Assembly: GCF_021390475.1 (NCBI RefSeq) | Contig: NZ_JAJUWS010000011.1 | Location: 1 to 64,000, forward strand | Length of the DNA stretch: 64,000 bases | Direction: 5' to 3' | DNA from: Streptomyces sp. ST2-7A | GTDB taxonomy: Bacteria > Actinomycetota > Actinomycetes > Streptomycetales > Streptomycetaceae | Part shown: positions 56,152-64,000 of the stretch, one piece after another | Layout of the letters: each line of letters begins with the position of its first letter | Numbering within the stretch: position 1 is the first letter of the stretch | Notes under the pieces: model-generated | What the model was told of the DNA's origin: nothing | Database searches by the model: none | What the model saw: only the letters and a program-made list of their open reading frames with translations | Translations under genes and position numbers: made by a program

Positions 56152-56906
56152 ATGTACCGGTGGTGGAGTTATGCGGGATTTCATTGATATATCCCGGACC
56201 ACCCGAAGTGGCTGCGTTGAGACTCTGTGACCTGACCGTTGAACGCGGCGAATATCTCACTGTGGTTGGCCCGTCCGGCTCGGGTAAATCAACTCTGCTC
56301 AATATTGTGGGTCTGTTGGACGCCCCGACCGCCGGGCGATACCTACTTGATGGTATCGATACCGGGAGACTCTCCGACGGTCAGAGGGCGGCACTGCGTG
56401 GCCGCCGTATAGGCTTCGTCTTCCAATCCTTCCACCTTCTGCCGCACCGCACCGCCCTGGAAAACGTGGCCTTGGGCATGGTGTACACGGGGGTGCCGAG
56501 TCGGGAACGACAACGGCGGGCGAGGGAGGCCTTGGGACGGGTGGGCCTCGCGCACCGACTCCACGCCGTTCCGTCCCGACTGTCCGGTGGAGAACGGCAG
56601 CGAGTGGCCATCGCCCGGGCATTGGCGGCCGAGCCGTCGCTACTTTTGTGCGATGAACCTACGGGTAATCTTGACTCAGGTACGGCGAATGCGGTGCTCG
56701 GTCTGCTCGAAGTACTTCACGACTCCGGTCTTACTTTGATGGTCATCACGCATGACTCCCGGGTCGCTGCACGAGGCACTCGGACCGTGGTCCTGGAGGA
56801 CGGAGCGCTGAAGCAAGACGCTCACCTCGGCACCTCCTCTTCCCATGCATTTCGCCCGAAGAAAGGTGCAGACGAATCCTCAATGGGCGGGAGCGGGTCC
56901 GCATGA
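56148..56906 (+). CDS. MacB/LolD-type ABC exporter ATPase
   Basis: 252 residues. Walker A GPSGSGKST, Q-loop GFVFQSFHLLPHRTALENV, signature SRLSGGERQRVAIARAL, Walker B LLLCDEPTGNLDS, H-loop MVITHDS. The GNLDS and Q-loop type are those of LolD/MacB ATPases. It overlaps both neighbours. Confidence 0.95.
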   Translation: MNVPVVELCGISLIYPGPPEVAALRLCDLTVERGEYLTVVGPSGSGKSTLLNIVGLLDAPTAGRYLLDGIDTGRLSDGQRAALRGRRIGFVFQSFHLLPHRTALENVALGMVYTGVPSRERQRRAREALGRVGLAHRLHAVPSRLSGGERQRVAIARALAAEPSLLLCDEPTGNLDSGTANAVLGLLEVLHDSGLTLMVITHDSRVAARGTRTVVLEDGALKQDAHLGTSSSHAFRPKKGADESSMGGSGSA

Positions 56907-58162
56907 GACTGCTGTCGCGTCGGCCCCGCCCTCAGGGGCTGCCCTCGGGCGTGGAACCATCCCGATTCACTGTGCGGGATTTACTCGGAGAGGGTGTGAC
57001 CGGGATGCTCCGGCGCCCGGGCCGCTCCGCTTTGACGGTTTTGGGTACTGTTCTGGGCGTTGGTTCGTTCGTAGCCGTGCTCGGTCTGACCGCGACCACC
57101 TCGCATCAGGTGGACAGCCGATTCGATCTGCTCGCTGCGACTTCCGTGGTGGTGGAAGACCGGGCTGCGGAGCACGATCCGTACGCCGGGCCGGCCCTAC
57201 CACAGGAGGCGGAGGAGCGTGTCGCACGAGTCAACGGGGTTACCCGGACCGGAGTGTTCTGGCCTGTGAGGACACCGCATGGGACCTCCGTGCGGTCCTC
57301 GCCGGTGGGCCCTGCGGCCAATGGCGAGGAGGTTCCGGTGGTGGCTGCTTCTCCGGCCTTGTTGGGAGCGGCGGAACCCGTCCTGGCTCACGGACGGGTA
57401 TTCGACGCATTTCACGCCGAAAACTCGCTAAAAGTCGCGGTACTTGGGTCTTCCGTGGCGGCTCGGCTCGGCATCACCGGGTTGGAGACCGGACCGACCG
57501 TCTTCATCGGCGACGAGGCATTCACTGTGATCGGTGTGGTCGAAGACGTGAGGCGTCAGCCGGATTTGTTGCTTTCGGTCCTGGTCCCTCACACCACGGC
57601 AGAAATGCTCTGGGGGCCGCCGGAGGGGCTGACTGCCCGAATGCTGATCACGACCCGGGTGGGAGCGGCGCAGCAGGTCGCCCGAGAAGCAGCCACCGCA
57701 CTGCGCCCCGATCATCCGGAGTATCTGAACGTGGTCCCGCCGCCTGAGCCGAAAATGCTGCGTTCGGTGGTTACCTCCGATTTGCATCAACTTTTCCTGC
57801 TCTTGGCTGCCATTTGTATGGTGGTTGGCGCCGTCGGCATCGCCAATACCACGCTGGTAGCGGTCCTGGAGCGGACGGGGGAGATTGGAGTGAGACGTGC
57901 AGTGGGTGCCCGGGCCCGACACATCGCCCTCCAATTCTTGGCTGAATCGGGAATATTGGGAGGGATGGGGGGAGTGATCGGCACCAGCTTCGGCACCCTG
58001 ACCGTGGTGGCGGTGGCCGTGGTCCGTGACTGGACGCCGGTGGTTCCCACCCCGATGCTCTTCACGGCGCCGGTCCTGGGCGTGGTAATCGGTATAGTGG
58101 CGGGCTTGTATCCTGCTTGGCGCGCATCCCGTATCCAGCCCGCCGAGGCCCTGCGCCGCTGA
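56903..58162 (+). CDS. MacB-type ABC exporter permease (FtsX fold)
   Basis: 419 residues with a helix at about 35-60, a large extracytoplasmic domain (about 65-280), and three C-terminal helices (LFLLLAAICMVVGAVGIANT, LGGMGGVIGTSFGTLTVVAV, VLGVVIGIVAGLYPAW). GEIGVRRAVGARARHI and the final ASRIQPAEALRR are MacB/FtsX signatures. With the adaptor and ATPase it forms one exporter, perhaps for a secreted peptide or lipid. Confidence 0.93.
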   Translation: MRLLSRRPRPQGLPSGVEPSRFTVRDLLGEGVTGMLRRPGRSALTVLGTVLGVGSFVAVLGLTATTSHQVDSRFDLLAATSVVVEDRAAEHDPYAGPALPQEAEERVARVNGVTRTGVFWPVRTPHGTSVRSSPVGPAANGEEVPVVAASPALLGAAEPVLAHGRVFDAFHAENSLKVAVLGSSVAARLGITGLETGPTVFIGDEAFTVIGVVEDVRRQPDLLLSVLVPHTTAEMLWGPPEGLTARMLITTRVGAAQQVAREAATALRPDHPEYLNVVPPPEPKMLRSVVTSDLHQLFLLLAAICMVVGAVGIANTTLVAVLERTGEIGVRRAVGARARHIALQFLAESGILGGMGGVIGTSFGTLTVVAVAVVRDWTPVVPTPMLFTAPVLGVVIGIVAGLYPAWRASRIQPAEALRR

Positions 58163-58394
58163 TCGCTGTGCTGCTCGACTCCCCTCACCCGCCGGTCTCA
58201 CTCCTCGGCATCGGGCACCGGCGGCTGGATGCGTCCTATTCGGCCGAACGCGTGGCCATTGGAGGGTTGTGAGACGTGCGCGCAATGATGTCACGTCTGT
58301 GTTTTCGGTATTCAATCATGGTAACCGATTTGATGTGAAGGGCCGGGCGGTAACGGATGCTAAATCCTTCGCTTTTCACTCGAATCCGTGCTTC

Positions 58395-59366
58395 TTACTC
58401 CAATAGTTTGGCGGCGAGTCGCATCCGGTCCTCGTGCTGCTCCCGGGAGAGTTCCAGGATCTCGATATTCTCCTCGATGAGGCGATTTTGGTACTCGTCC
58501 TCGACCGATGACCACACGGCAACCAGGTCGGTATCCTTCTTGCAGTTGACATCCGCCATGGCGACATTGATTGCCTCGGGGCTCGATTGCTGGTTCTCGA
58601 GAAGATTTAGCTCCCACTGGGGGTTGATCGGATCGGTCACTTGATAACCGGATTCCGCCATGCAAGCCGACCAGGAATCGATCACATCGGTCACGCGGTT
58701 GTCATTGCGAGCTCGACCATTGGCCTCGAAGGCCAGATTCTGGGAGAAGAGTACATCCACATGCTCGTCGCTCGGCGCGTACAGTTTGAGGTAGGACTCG
58801 CGCTGGCAACCACCCACCGGTATCGGCGTTCCTGCGATCTCTTGGGTGGCCGGATCGTGCCGTTCCGCTTCTTCCTGACTGTCCGGGAGGTCGTTCGGAT
58901 TCAGATTGTCTTCGCCTCCGTAAACGAGGAGAGCGGTTTCGCTCAGTTCCGCCAGGTCGCTCGAAGCGTCCTCGGGGCTCTCCTGCTCCGGCTGATTGTC
59001 CCGATGGTCGCCCCATGCGTACCCGTACCGGGCGGCATGCTCTGCGTCGTCGAGGCCGTACCGACGGTCCCCCATGTCCCCCGTCTCCTGTGTTGGGGCA
59101 ACCTTTCCGGCCGGCGGAAAGACGAAACCGTAGCGGCGCATGCAGGTGTCGGTCAGGATGTCCTGTGCACGGCTGAGTTGTTCCTGATCTTCCGAGGACA
59201 CCAGATACGACTCCAGCGGAAGGGCTGCCATCCCATCGACAGGCGGATCGACATCGCCTGGCCGTTCTTCGCCCTCGGCCGAGCAACCGGTTCCCGAGAA
59301 CAGCAGAAGCACGATGACGCCGGGCACCGCGGCCGAGCGAAGACCGCGGTGTTGATCATTGCTCAT
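58395..59366 (-). CDS. secreted lipoprotein of unknown function
   Basis: 323 residues. Signal peptide ending in a lipobox (LLLFSGTGC, Cys28), then a strongly acidic mature part with conserved-looking Cys residues (DTCMRRYGF, VGGCQRESY, DSWSACMAESGY, ADVNCKKDTD), which may form disulfides. No named domain is recognised. It lies beside, and convergent with, the MacB-type operon; similar lipoproteins commonly accompany such exporters in actinomycetes. Confidence 0.75.
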   Translation of the reverse strand: MSNDQHRGLRSAAVPGVIVLLLFSGTGCSAEGEERPGDVDPPVDGMAALPLESYLVSSEDQEQLSRAQDILTDTCMRRYGFVFPPAGKVAPTQETGDMGDRRYGLDDAEHAARYGYAWGDHRDNQPEQESPEDASSDLAELSETALLVYGGEDNLNPNDLPDSQEEAERHDPATQEIAGTPIPVGGCQRESYLKLYAPSDEHVDVLFSQNLAFEANGRARNDNRVTDVIDSWSACMAESGYQVTDPINPQWELNLLENQQSSPEAINVAMADVNCKKDTDLVAVWSSVEDEYQNRLIEENIEILELSREQHEDRMRLAAKLLE

Positions 59367-59480
59367 GGTGATTATCCGTTGCCTTCATGGTCCGAGGTGT
59401 CCGTCCCGGACGGCACCGGTACGGACGTGAAATGGGACGGAGTCCGCCCGCCCGGTTGGCCGGGCAGGCGGACCCGGCAT

Positions 59481-59864
59481 TCACTTGCGCATGCTGGAGA
59501 TTTTGTTGTTGAAGGTGGATGAGGCGTCCCCACGGTGTCCGGAGGGAAGCCAACCATGAACACCGCTGTAGTTGTAGCCGGTGTAAACGTTCCACGTACC
59601 GGAGTGCCGGTTCCAGTAGGAACTGATGGTGTTGTCGACGATCAGGCTGTAGCTGTTCGCGTAGTACTCGTTTGCCAGAGTCGGATAGTTGTAGGGGGTG
59701 TCTATGACACTTCCCGTGGACAGGAATCCGCTATAGCCGCCGAACTCCCCGACGTCTACCTTCCCATCCCAGTACCACGCCTGGGCGGTGCCGGTACCCG
59801 CAATCAGTGCGCCTGCCGCTAAGGCCCCTGTCAGCCAGACCTGTGCTTTCCGAAGATTCCGCAT
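59481..59864 (-). CDS. secreted crystallin-fold protein (peptidase inhibitor I36-like)
   Basis: 127 residues from ATG 59864 with GAGGAGAG upstream. Sec signal peptide (VWLTGALAAGALIAGTGTAQ, cleavage after AQA). The mature protein ends in YSGVHGWLPSGHRG and FNNKISSMRK, with an earlier DNTISSYWNRHSGTWNVY: the repeated N-x-I-S-S / Y-x-G pattern of SMPI-type beta/gamma-crystallin inhibitors. Tyr/Trp-rich and Cys-free. Possible roles are a metalloprotease inhibitor or an envelope protein. Confidence 0.7.
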   Translation of the reverse strand: MRNLRKAQVWLTGALAAGALIAGTGTAQAWYWDGKVDVGEFGGYSGFLSTGSVIDTPYNYPTLANEYYANSYSLIVDNTISSYWNRHSGTWNVYTGYNYSGVHGWLPSGHRGDASSTFNNKISSMRK

Positions 59865-60247
59865 CTCTCTCCTCTGCTGTTTTTCTGGTGCAGAGAAATG
59901 ATGTTCGTCAAGATCCGATGAAGCCAGGTCGATTTCCAACCGAGACCGGAAACGTCCAGTCATTGACCAGGCATGCCTCCTTGACAGCCATCCTTTGGGG
60001 TGCGTAAAAGCAACCGCACGCCGGTTGTCGACCGGGGAGTCCAACGGCGGGGGACCAAGTTGTCGATGGACCTCTCCCGATCACGGCTGTCCCCGACCCC
60101 GTCTCCGACCCGGGGTCTTCCGATCCGGCCCGGGTCCAGGGACGGATCGGTTCCCGGACGACGAGGGTTCGCTTCGCTGACCCGGTGCGACCACGGACCT
60201 CATGTGAGAGGGGATTCGCGCCTCCTGCGGGAGACGGCCGGTGGTGT
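59865..60247. other. gap before the VanZ-like gene, no gene seen
   Basis: Contains the promoter side of the secreted-protein gene and the 3' flank of the VanZ-like gene. No further feature seen. Confidence 0.35.
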
Positions 60248-61567
60248 TCAGGGTGCGTGATGGGGGCGTTCCACCACGGTGATCGGTTCGGCGCCGGCGG
60301 CGTCGATCCGGACGAGGTGGCGAGTATCGGGAGTGATGAGTTCGATGCTCCAGACAGGGCGCCATTCACCGTTCACCTCCTCGGCCGAGAGGGTGGCAGC
60401 CGACTCCTCGGGAGCCGGAACGCCGGCGTGCCGGCGGGCAGCGGTGAAGGCTTCGGTCTCGGTCATCACCACGGGCGGCAGCTCGGGATCCGGGGTGGTG
60501 TCCGCGGTGAGATGGACGAGGTGGCCGTCCGAACGAAGCAACAGCTCCACCCGAGCCGGCATGATGACGCCGTCCACCACCCTCGCCCGGGTGACACGCC
60601 ATTGGTCCGGGGCGTGTGGGGCAACCTCGATGTGACTTCCCTCAGCCGGAGGGACGGTGTGTGCGTCGAGGTATCGAAGCCCCGCCTCCTCGGCCTGTTC
60701 CGCCGTGGTGATGGGAGTCGGCTCCGGTGGGAGCGGCACCCCTTCGGGAAAGGCCGCATCGAAGCGCCGGCCGCCCGGCCAGTCGAGACCGGCGACGCCC
60801 TCGGCGAGATCAACGCTCACGGTGCCGCCCTCCCGGTTTCCGCCATAGCGGACGAATTCCTTCCCGGGTATCTCCACGGCCCCGTTCAGGAAACGGTGGA
60901 ATTGCTCCGTCATGGCGGCGTACTGCTCCTTTGTGGCCTCCCGTTCCCCAGCGGTGAAGTCCATCACCACGGGTCTGATGGCGGTGAGGGCGACAGTGGT
61001 CAGGGTCACCGCGATCACGACGGCGATCACGGATACCGGGCGGGAACCGAAAGGTGGGCCCAGGAGCGGCCGGCGACGGACGGCACTCCAGCCGGTGGCG
61101 AGCAGCACGCCGATCCATGCGCCGGAGACGTTCATCACCAAGTCGCCGGTCTCGCAGACCCGCGCCACTGTCGGAACGATGGCCTGGGTGATCTCGACTC
61201 CGGTGGTGAGCAGTGCGGTCCACAGCAGCATGCCGGTGGGACGACGGGTGGCGAGAGTGCCCAGAAGACCGACAGGGAGGAACAGGACCAGGTTGGCCAG
61301 GCCCTGCTGGGTGGTGAAGCCCTCCAGCAGGGCCTTGCTGATCACGCATTCACCCGTCTCCTGGTGCCCGAAGTCGGAGAAAAGGGTGACGCGCAGGACG
61401 CCGGTAATCGCGGCCGCGTGCAGTGCGTGGGTCAGGGGACGGACGGCGCGTCCGCGCAGGGCCACGAAAGCGAGCAGTCCCACCGCTGAGCACAACAGCG
61501 CCGAGACAACCAGGAAGGAGATCAGGGAAGAGCCCTGCCCTTGAAAGATGTCCTTGTATAAGTTCAT
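60248..61567 (-). CDS. VanZ-like membrane protein with extracytoplasmic C-terminal domain
   Basis: 439 residues from ATG 61567. A VanZ-type helical bundle (about 1-200: LANLVLFLPVGLLGTLATRR, GVEITQAIVPTVARVCETGD, then LVMNVSGAWIGVLLA) is followed by a sixth helix (VSVIAVVIAVTLTTVALTAI) and a ~220-residue soluble part containing PepSY-like stretches (MTETEAFTAARRHAGVPAP, IDAAGAEPITVVERPHH). VanZ proteins give low-level teicoplanin resistance in some hosts, but most homologues are of unknown role. Confidence 0.82.
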   Translation of the reverse strand: MNLYKDIFQGQGSSLISFLVVSALLCSAVGLLAFVALRGRAVRPLTHALHAAAITGVLRVTLFSDFGHQETGECVISKALLEGFTTQQGLANLVLFLPVGLLGTLATRRPTGMLLWTALLTTGVEITQAIVPTVARVCETGDLVMNVSGAWIGVLLATGWSAVRRRPLLGPPFGSRPVSVIAVVIAVTLTTVALTAIRPVVMDFTAGEREATKEQYAAMTEQFHRFLNGAVEIPGKEFVRYGGNREGGTVSVDLAEGVAGLDWPGGRRFDAAFPEGVPLPPEPTPITTAEQAEEAGLRYLDAHTVPPAEGSHIEVAPHAPDQWRVTRARVVDGVIMPARVELLLRSDGHLVHLTADTTPDPELPPVVMTETEAFTAARRHAGVPAPEESAATLSAEEVNGEWRPVWSIELITPDTRHLVRIDAAGAEPITVVERPHHAP

Positions 61568-62118
61568 TGTCCTCGGTCGTCCGGAACTCGCTGGATGGTG
61601 TGCCGGCATGGATCGTAGCGGAGGTTTCCGAGGTCGTGGGCCGGTGCGCCGGGAGAAGGACCTTCTCGGGCACCACGCGCCGGCCGTCCGGGACGCCATG
61701 AGGAGGACCGACGGTGATTTCCGCCGGTACGCGGGTTTGTTGAGGGCCATTCTCCCGGAGTTCGGTGAGAAGAGTGCCGAAGCAATGACCGATGGGTGGA
61801 GAGGGGCACGGGTCCGATCCGGAGCGAACAATTCACCGTCGCCGAGACGCGTATTGGCCGAACCTCGTGCCGCATCGGGCGGGGATCCACCCTGTTCCGG
61901 GGTCCGGCACGACATCTCGCCGTCTTCCCGAACCAACCGGGGAGGCTCCTACGAGCCCGATCCGGTGCCTTGGGTCACACCGCGTCGCGTACTGCTCCTT
62001 GAGGGACAAGCTCTGTTCGATGCGGCTGTGGAAGAGGCCCTCGCGAGCGGGCCTCCCGGCTGGAGAACACGAGGACTGTTGTCCCTGTGCTGGACCTCCG
62101 GACTGTCTCCGCGCGTGA
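61568..62118. other. 551-bp gap, no gene seen
   Basis: Short open frames only; no recognisable product or RNA. Confidence 0.35.
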
Positions 62119-64000
62119 TCATGTACCCACGGCGACCTGAAAACGCTTCGGTTCCTCCAGGGCGGCACGGGCGCCGTCGAAGTCGGTGAGGCGGGCGGCC
62201 ACGGTGGCCACGGCCAAGCGGTGGGGGAGTGCGGTGGAGAACTTCAACCCCCGGACAGCTCGTTCATCGACCTCCGGCAGGACGAGTGCCGGCGCGGTCC
62301 GGGCTGCCTCCACCGCGTCGTGCCACATCCTCGTGGTCAGGTCTTCCCGCAGTCGTACGAACTGGTCCGTTGGGCGCTGGATCGGGTCGGCGACCGACGA
62401 GAGGGTCGCGGTCAGCGTCGCGTTGGCCCGGTACCCCGCCCACGTCCACCAGCGCACCTCGTGACCGTGACGGGTCACGATGGTGCCCGCCGGATGAACC
62501 GTCTCCGGGGCGTCCTCCTCCCTCCACGTCCCCAGGCACGCCTCGGCCCGGCGAGTGAGGGCGACAGGAGGATCGGTCCCGAGCAGCACCTCACGCATGG
62601 CCCTGGTCAGCGCGTGCGACAGTCCACCGGGCGTCCCACCGGACCACTTGGCGATCCCACCCCCTTCGACCGGTTCCACGAAGGCCCGCTTGCGCCCCCA
62701 GTCGATGAAGGTCACCTGCCAACTGCGGCCGGCCAGGAGCAGGCGACGAGGACCCGGCCGTTCCTCGGTGAGAACGGCGGGGTCCATCCGGCCGATCTCG
62801 GTGCGCCCGGAGAGGACGGTGAACTGGGGTGGCGCGGTGAAGGAAGCGGTCAGTTCGATGAAGTGCCGTCGGCCGAAACGCCGTTCGGCTTCGGAGCCGA
62901 TGAACAGCATCCCCTCGTCAGTCTCCAGGAATCCCTCGTCGGTCAGGTACCGCAGGACGGGTGCGGCGGAGGCGTCGAAGGGGGCGAGGCCGTTCCATTG
63001 CTCGGCCCACAGCCGGTCGCCCAGCTTGTGCTCCTGGAGTGTCACCGAGAGCAGTTGCTGCGCGACGAGATGCCGTGGTTCGGGGGGCGGGACGACGGGT
63101 TCGACCCATCCTCGCCCCCACAGCAGGAGCAGGCCGGCGGCCTCCAGCAGGGAGTCCCGGTCGGTGGCCAGGAACAGGCAGTTGCGGGTGGTGTCGGGGC
63201 GGCGTCCGGTGCGTCCCAGGCGCTGCAGGAAGGAGGCGACGGTGCCGGGGGCGTCGATCTGGATGACACGGTCCAGGTCGCCGACGTCGATGCCCAGCTC
63301 CAGAGTGGAGGTGGCCACGATGACGCAGTCGCGTGCCTCGGCGAACGCCTGCTCGGACCGGGCTCGCTCCTCGGCGGAGAGCGAGGCGTGGGAGAGGAAG
63401 ACCGTCACCCCGCGCGCCCGCAGCGCCGCTCCCAGTTCCTCGACCCGCCGTCGGGAGTCGCAGAAGACCAACCGCTTCTCACCGACGTGCAGGGCCGCGA
63501 TGACCTTGGCGGCGTTGGTGAGGGAGCCCACGTGGTCGAGTTCGATCTCCCCGGGTGGTGGGCCCGGAGGAGGGGATGTGGGAGCAGTACTCGTTCCCTT
63601 TCCGCCGTCCGGAACGGCCGGGGCCGCAGGGTTGCCCGGCAGGTCGGGAGCCACGACCCGCCCCGGGCGGCTTCCCGCCCCCGCTCCCTGGAGCCAGGTC
63701 AGTAGCCGAGTCGGGTTGCCCACGGTCGCGGAGAGCCCGATCCGTTGGATGGGGCGTCCCGTCACCCGGGTGAGGCGTTCGAGGACCGCCAGGAGGTGCC
63801 ATCCCCGGTCGTCCCCGGCGAAAGCGTGCACCTCGTCGACGACGACGGCCCGGACACCGCCCAACAGATGGGCGTGGTCCGTCTTCACCCCGATGAGCAT
63901 GGCCTCCAGGGACTCCGGTGTCGTCAGGAGGATGTCGGGCCGTTCGGCACGGATGCGTTGTCGTCGGGATTGGCCGATGTCCCCGTGCCACAGGGCGGCA
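62119..64000 (-). CDS. Lhr-like DEAD/DEAH helicase (5' end outside window)
   Basis: About 627 residues to the stop at 62119; the reading frame stays open to the window edge. Visible motifs: PDILLTTPESLEAML (Ib region), VVVDEVHAFAGDD (Walker B, DEVH), GLSATVGNP (III), KRLVFCDSRRRVEEL (IV), VIVATSTLELGIDVGDLD (V) and FLQRLGRTGRRPDTTRN (VI). The long C-terminal part has a winged-helix and an Lhr-core-like domain (GHEVRWWTWAGYRANATLTA). The Walker A end is missing from view. It may be a repair-type Lhr or part of a defence or DNA-modification operon; the neighbour beyond the window would decide. Confidence 0.88.
   Translation of the reverse strand, partial: AALWHGDIGQSRRQRIRAERPDILLTTPESLEAMLIGVKTDHAHLLGGVRAVVVDEVHAFAGDDRGWHLLAVLERLTRVTGRPIQRIGLSATVGNPTRLLTWLQGAGAGSRPGRVVAPDLPGNPAAPAVPDGGKGTSTAPTSPPPGPPPGEIELDHVGSLTNAAKVIAALHVGEKRLVFCDSRRRVEELGAALRARGVTVFLSHASLSAEERARSEQAFAEARDCVIVATSTLELGIDVGDLDRVIQIDAPGTVASFLQRLGRTGRRPDTTRNCLFLATDRDSLLEAAGLLLLWGRGWVEPVVPPPEPRHLVAQQLLSVTLQEHKLGDRLWAEQWNGLAPFDASAAPVLRYLTDEGFLETDEGMLFIGSEAERRFGRRHFIELTASFTAPPQFTVLSGRTEIGRMDPAVLTEERPGPRRLLLAGRSWQVTFIDWGRKRAFVEPVEGGGIAKWSGGTPGGLSHALTRAMREVLLGTDPPVALTRRAEACLGTWREEDAPETVHPAGTIVTRHGHEVRWWTWAGYRANATLTATLSSVADPIQRPTDQFVRLREDLTTRMWHDAVEAARTAPALVLPEVDERAVRGLKFSTALPHRLAVATVAARLTDFDGARAALEEPKRFQVAVGT

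Noticed and set aside
59481..59864. Lactococcin 972-type bacteriocin
   Set aside because: The length and exporter context are suggestive, but the mature sequence lacks the family's Gly-Thr-Trp start and matches the I36/crystallin pattern instead.
62119..64000. Assignment to a named defence system (for example DISARM or a Dpd-type locus)
   Set aside because: Only a partial helicase is visible; no partner gene is in the window.

Overview
This window is from a high-GC actinomycete, probably a filamentous one (Streptomyces or Nocardiopsis/Streptosporangiales type). The GC-saturated third codon positions, GTG starts, the type I-E CRISPR repeat, the csp/DEAD-box helicase/SCO5918-like trio and the MacB-type operon all fit this. 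No rRNA or tRNA gene was seen. The genus cannot be fixed from the sequence.

Layout. (1) 0.3-10.6 kb: a polymorphic-toxin locus with one complete 2110-aa Rhs protein, a membrane immunity candidate, then a second, 5'-truncated Rhs C-terminal module with a different toxin tip and its own small acidic immunity candidate; an IS5-type remnant sits between them. (2) 10.7-26.65 kb: an insertion island with IS5, IS1182, IS30, IS630, ISL3 and IS3 copies or remnants. It includes a group II intron placed exactly inside an IS30 transposase gene, two near-identical RHH/Doc toxin-antitoxin modules in inverted orientation about 10 kb apart, a decayed type I-E CRISPR fragment cut off by an IS630, and an MFS exporter with a divergent XRE regulator. 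(3) 26.7-38.5 kb (minus strand): a seven-gene biosynthetic operon followed by a three-gene ABC importer. The operon encodes a type III PLP decarboxylase, SbnB-like and SbnA-like enzymes (diaminopropionate synthesis), a MATE exporter, a HisC-like aminotransferase, an MppP-like PLP arginine oxidase/hydroxylase and another class I/II aminotransferase. Its promoter is overlaid by a Zur-type palindrome, so I propose a zinc-repressed metallophore pathway built without NRPS or NIS enzymes. (4) 38.5-50.9 kb: IS5 remnant, cold-shock trio, SpoIIE-type phosphatase, a methyltransferase with a second Zur-type box, IS110/group II intron debris, a broken acyl-CoA-dehydrogenase-like gene and an imine reductase. 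(5) 50.9-64 kb: TetR regulator with a near-perfect operator facing a frameshifted NAD(P)-binding gene, a frameshifted ricin-type lectin gene, a MacA/MacB-type ABC exporter operon beside a lipoprotein and a secreted I36-like crystallin-fold protein, a VanZ-like membrane protein and the 3' part of an Lhr-like helicase running off the window.

How the genes fit together. Regions 1 and 2 look like accessory DNA shaped by repeated insertion. Region 3 is the functional centre: synthesis, export and uptake of one small molecule, with tight GTGA/ATGA overlaps suggesting translational coupling. All functional statements rest on motif recognition by eye; no database search was run.
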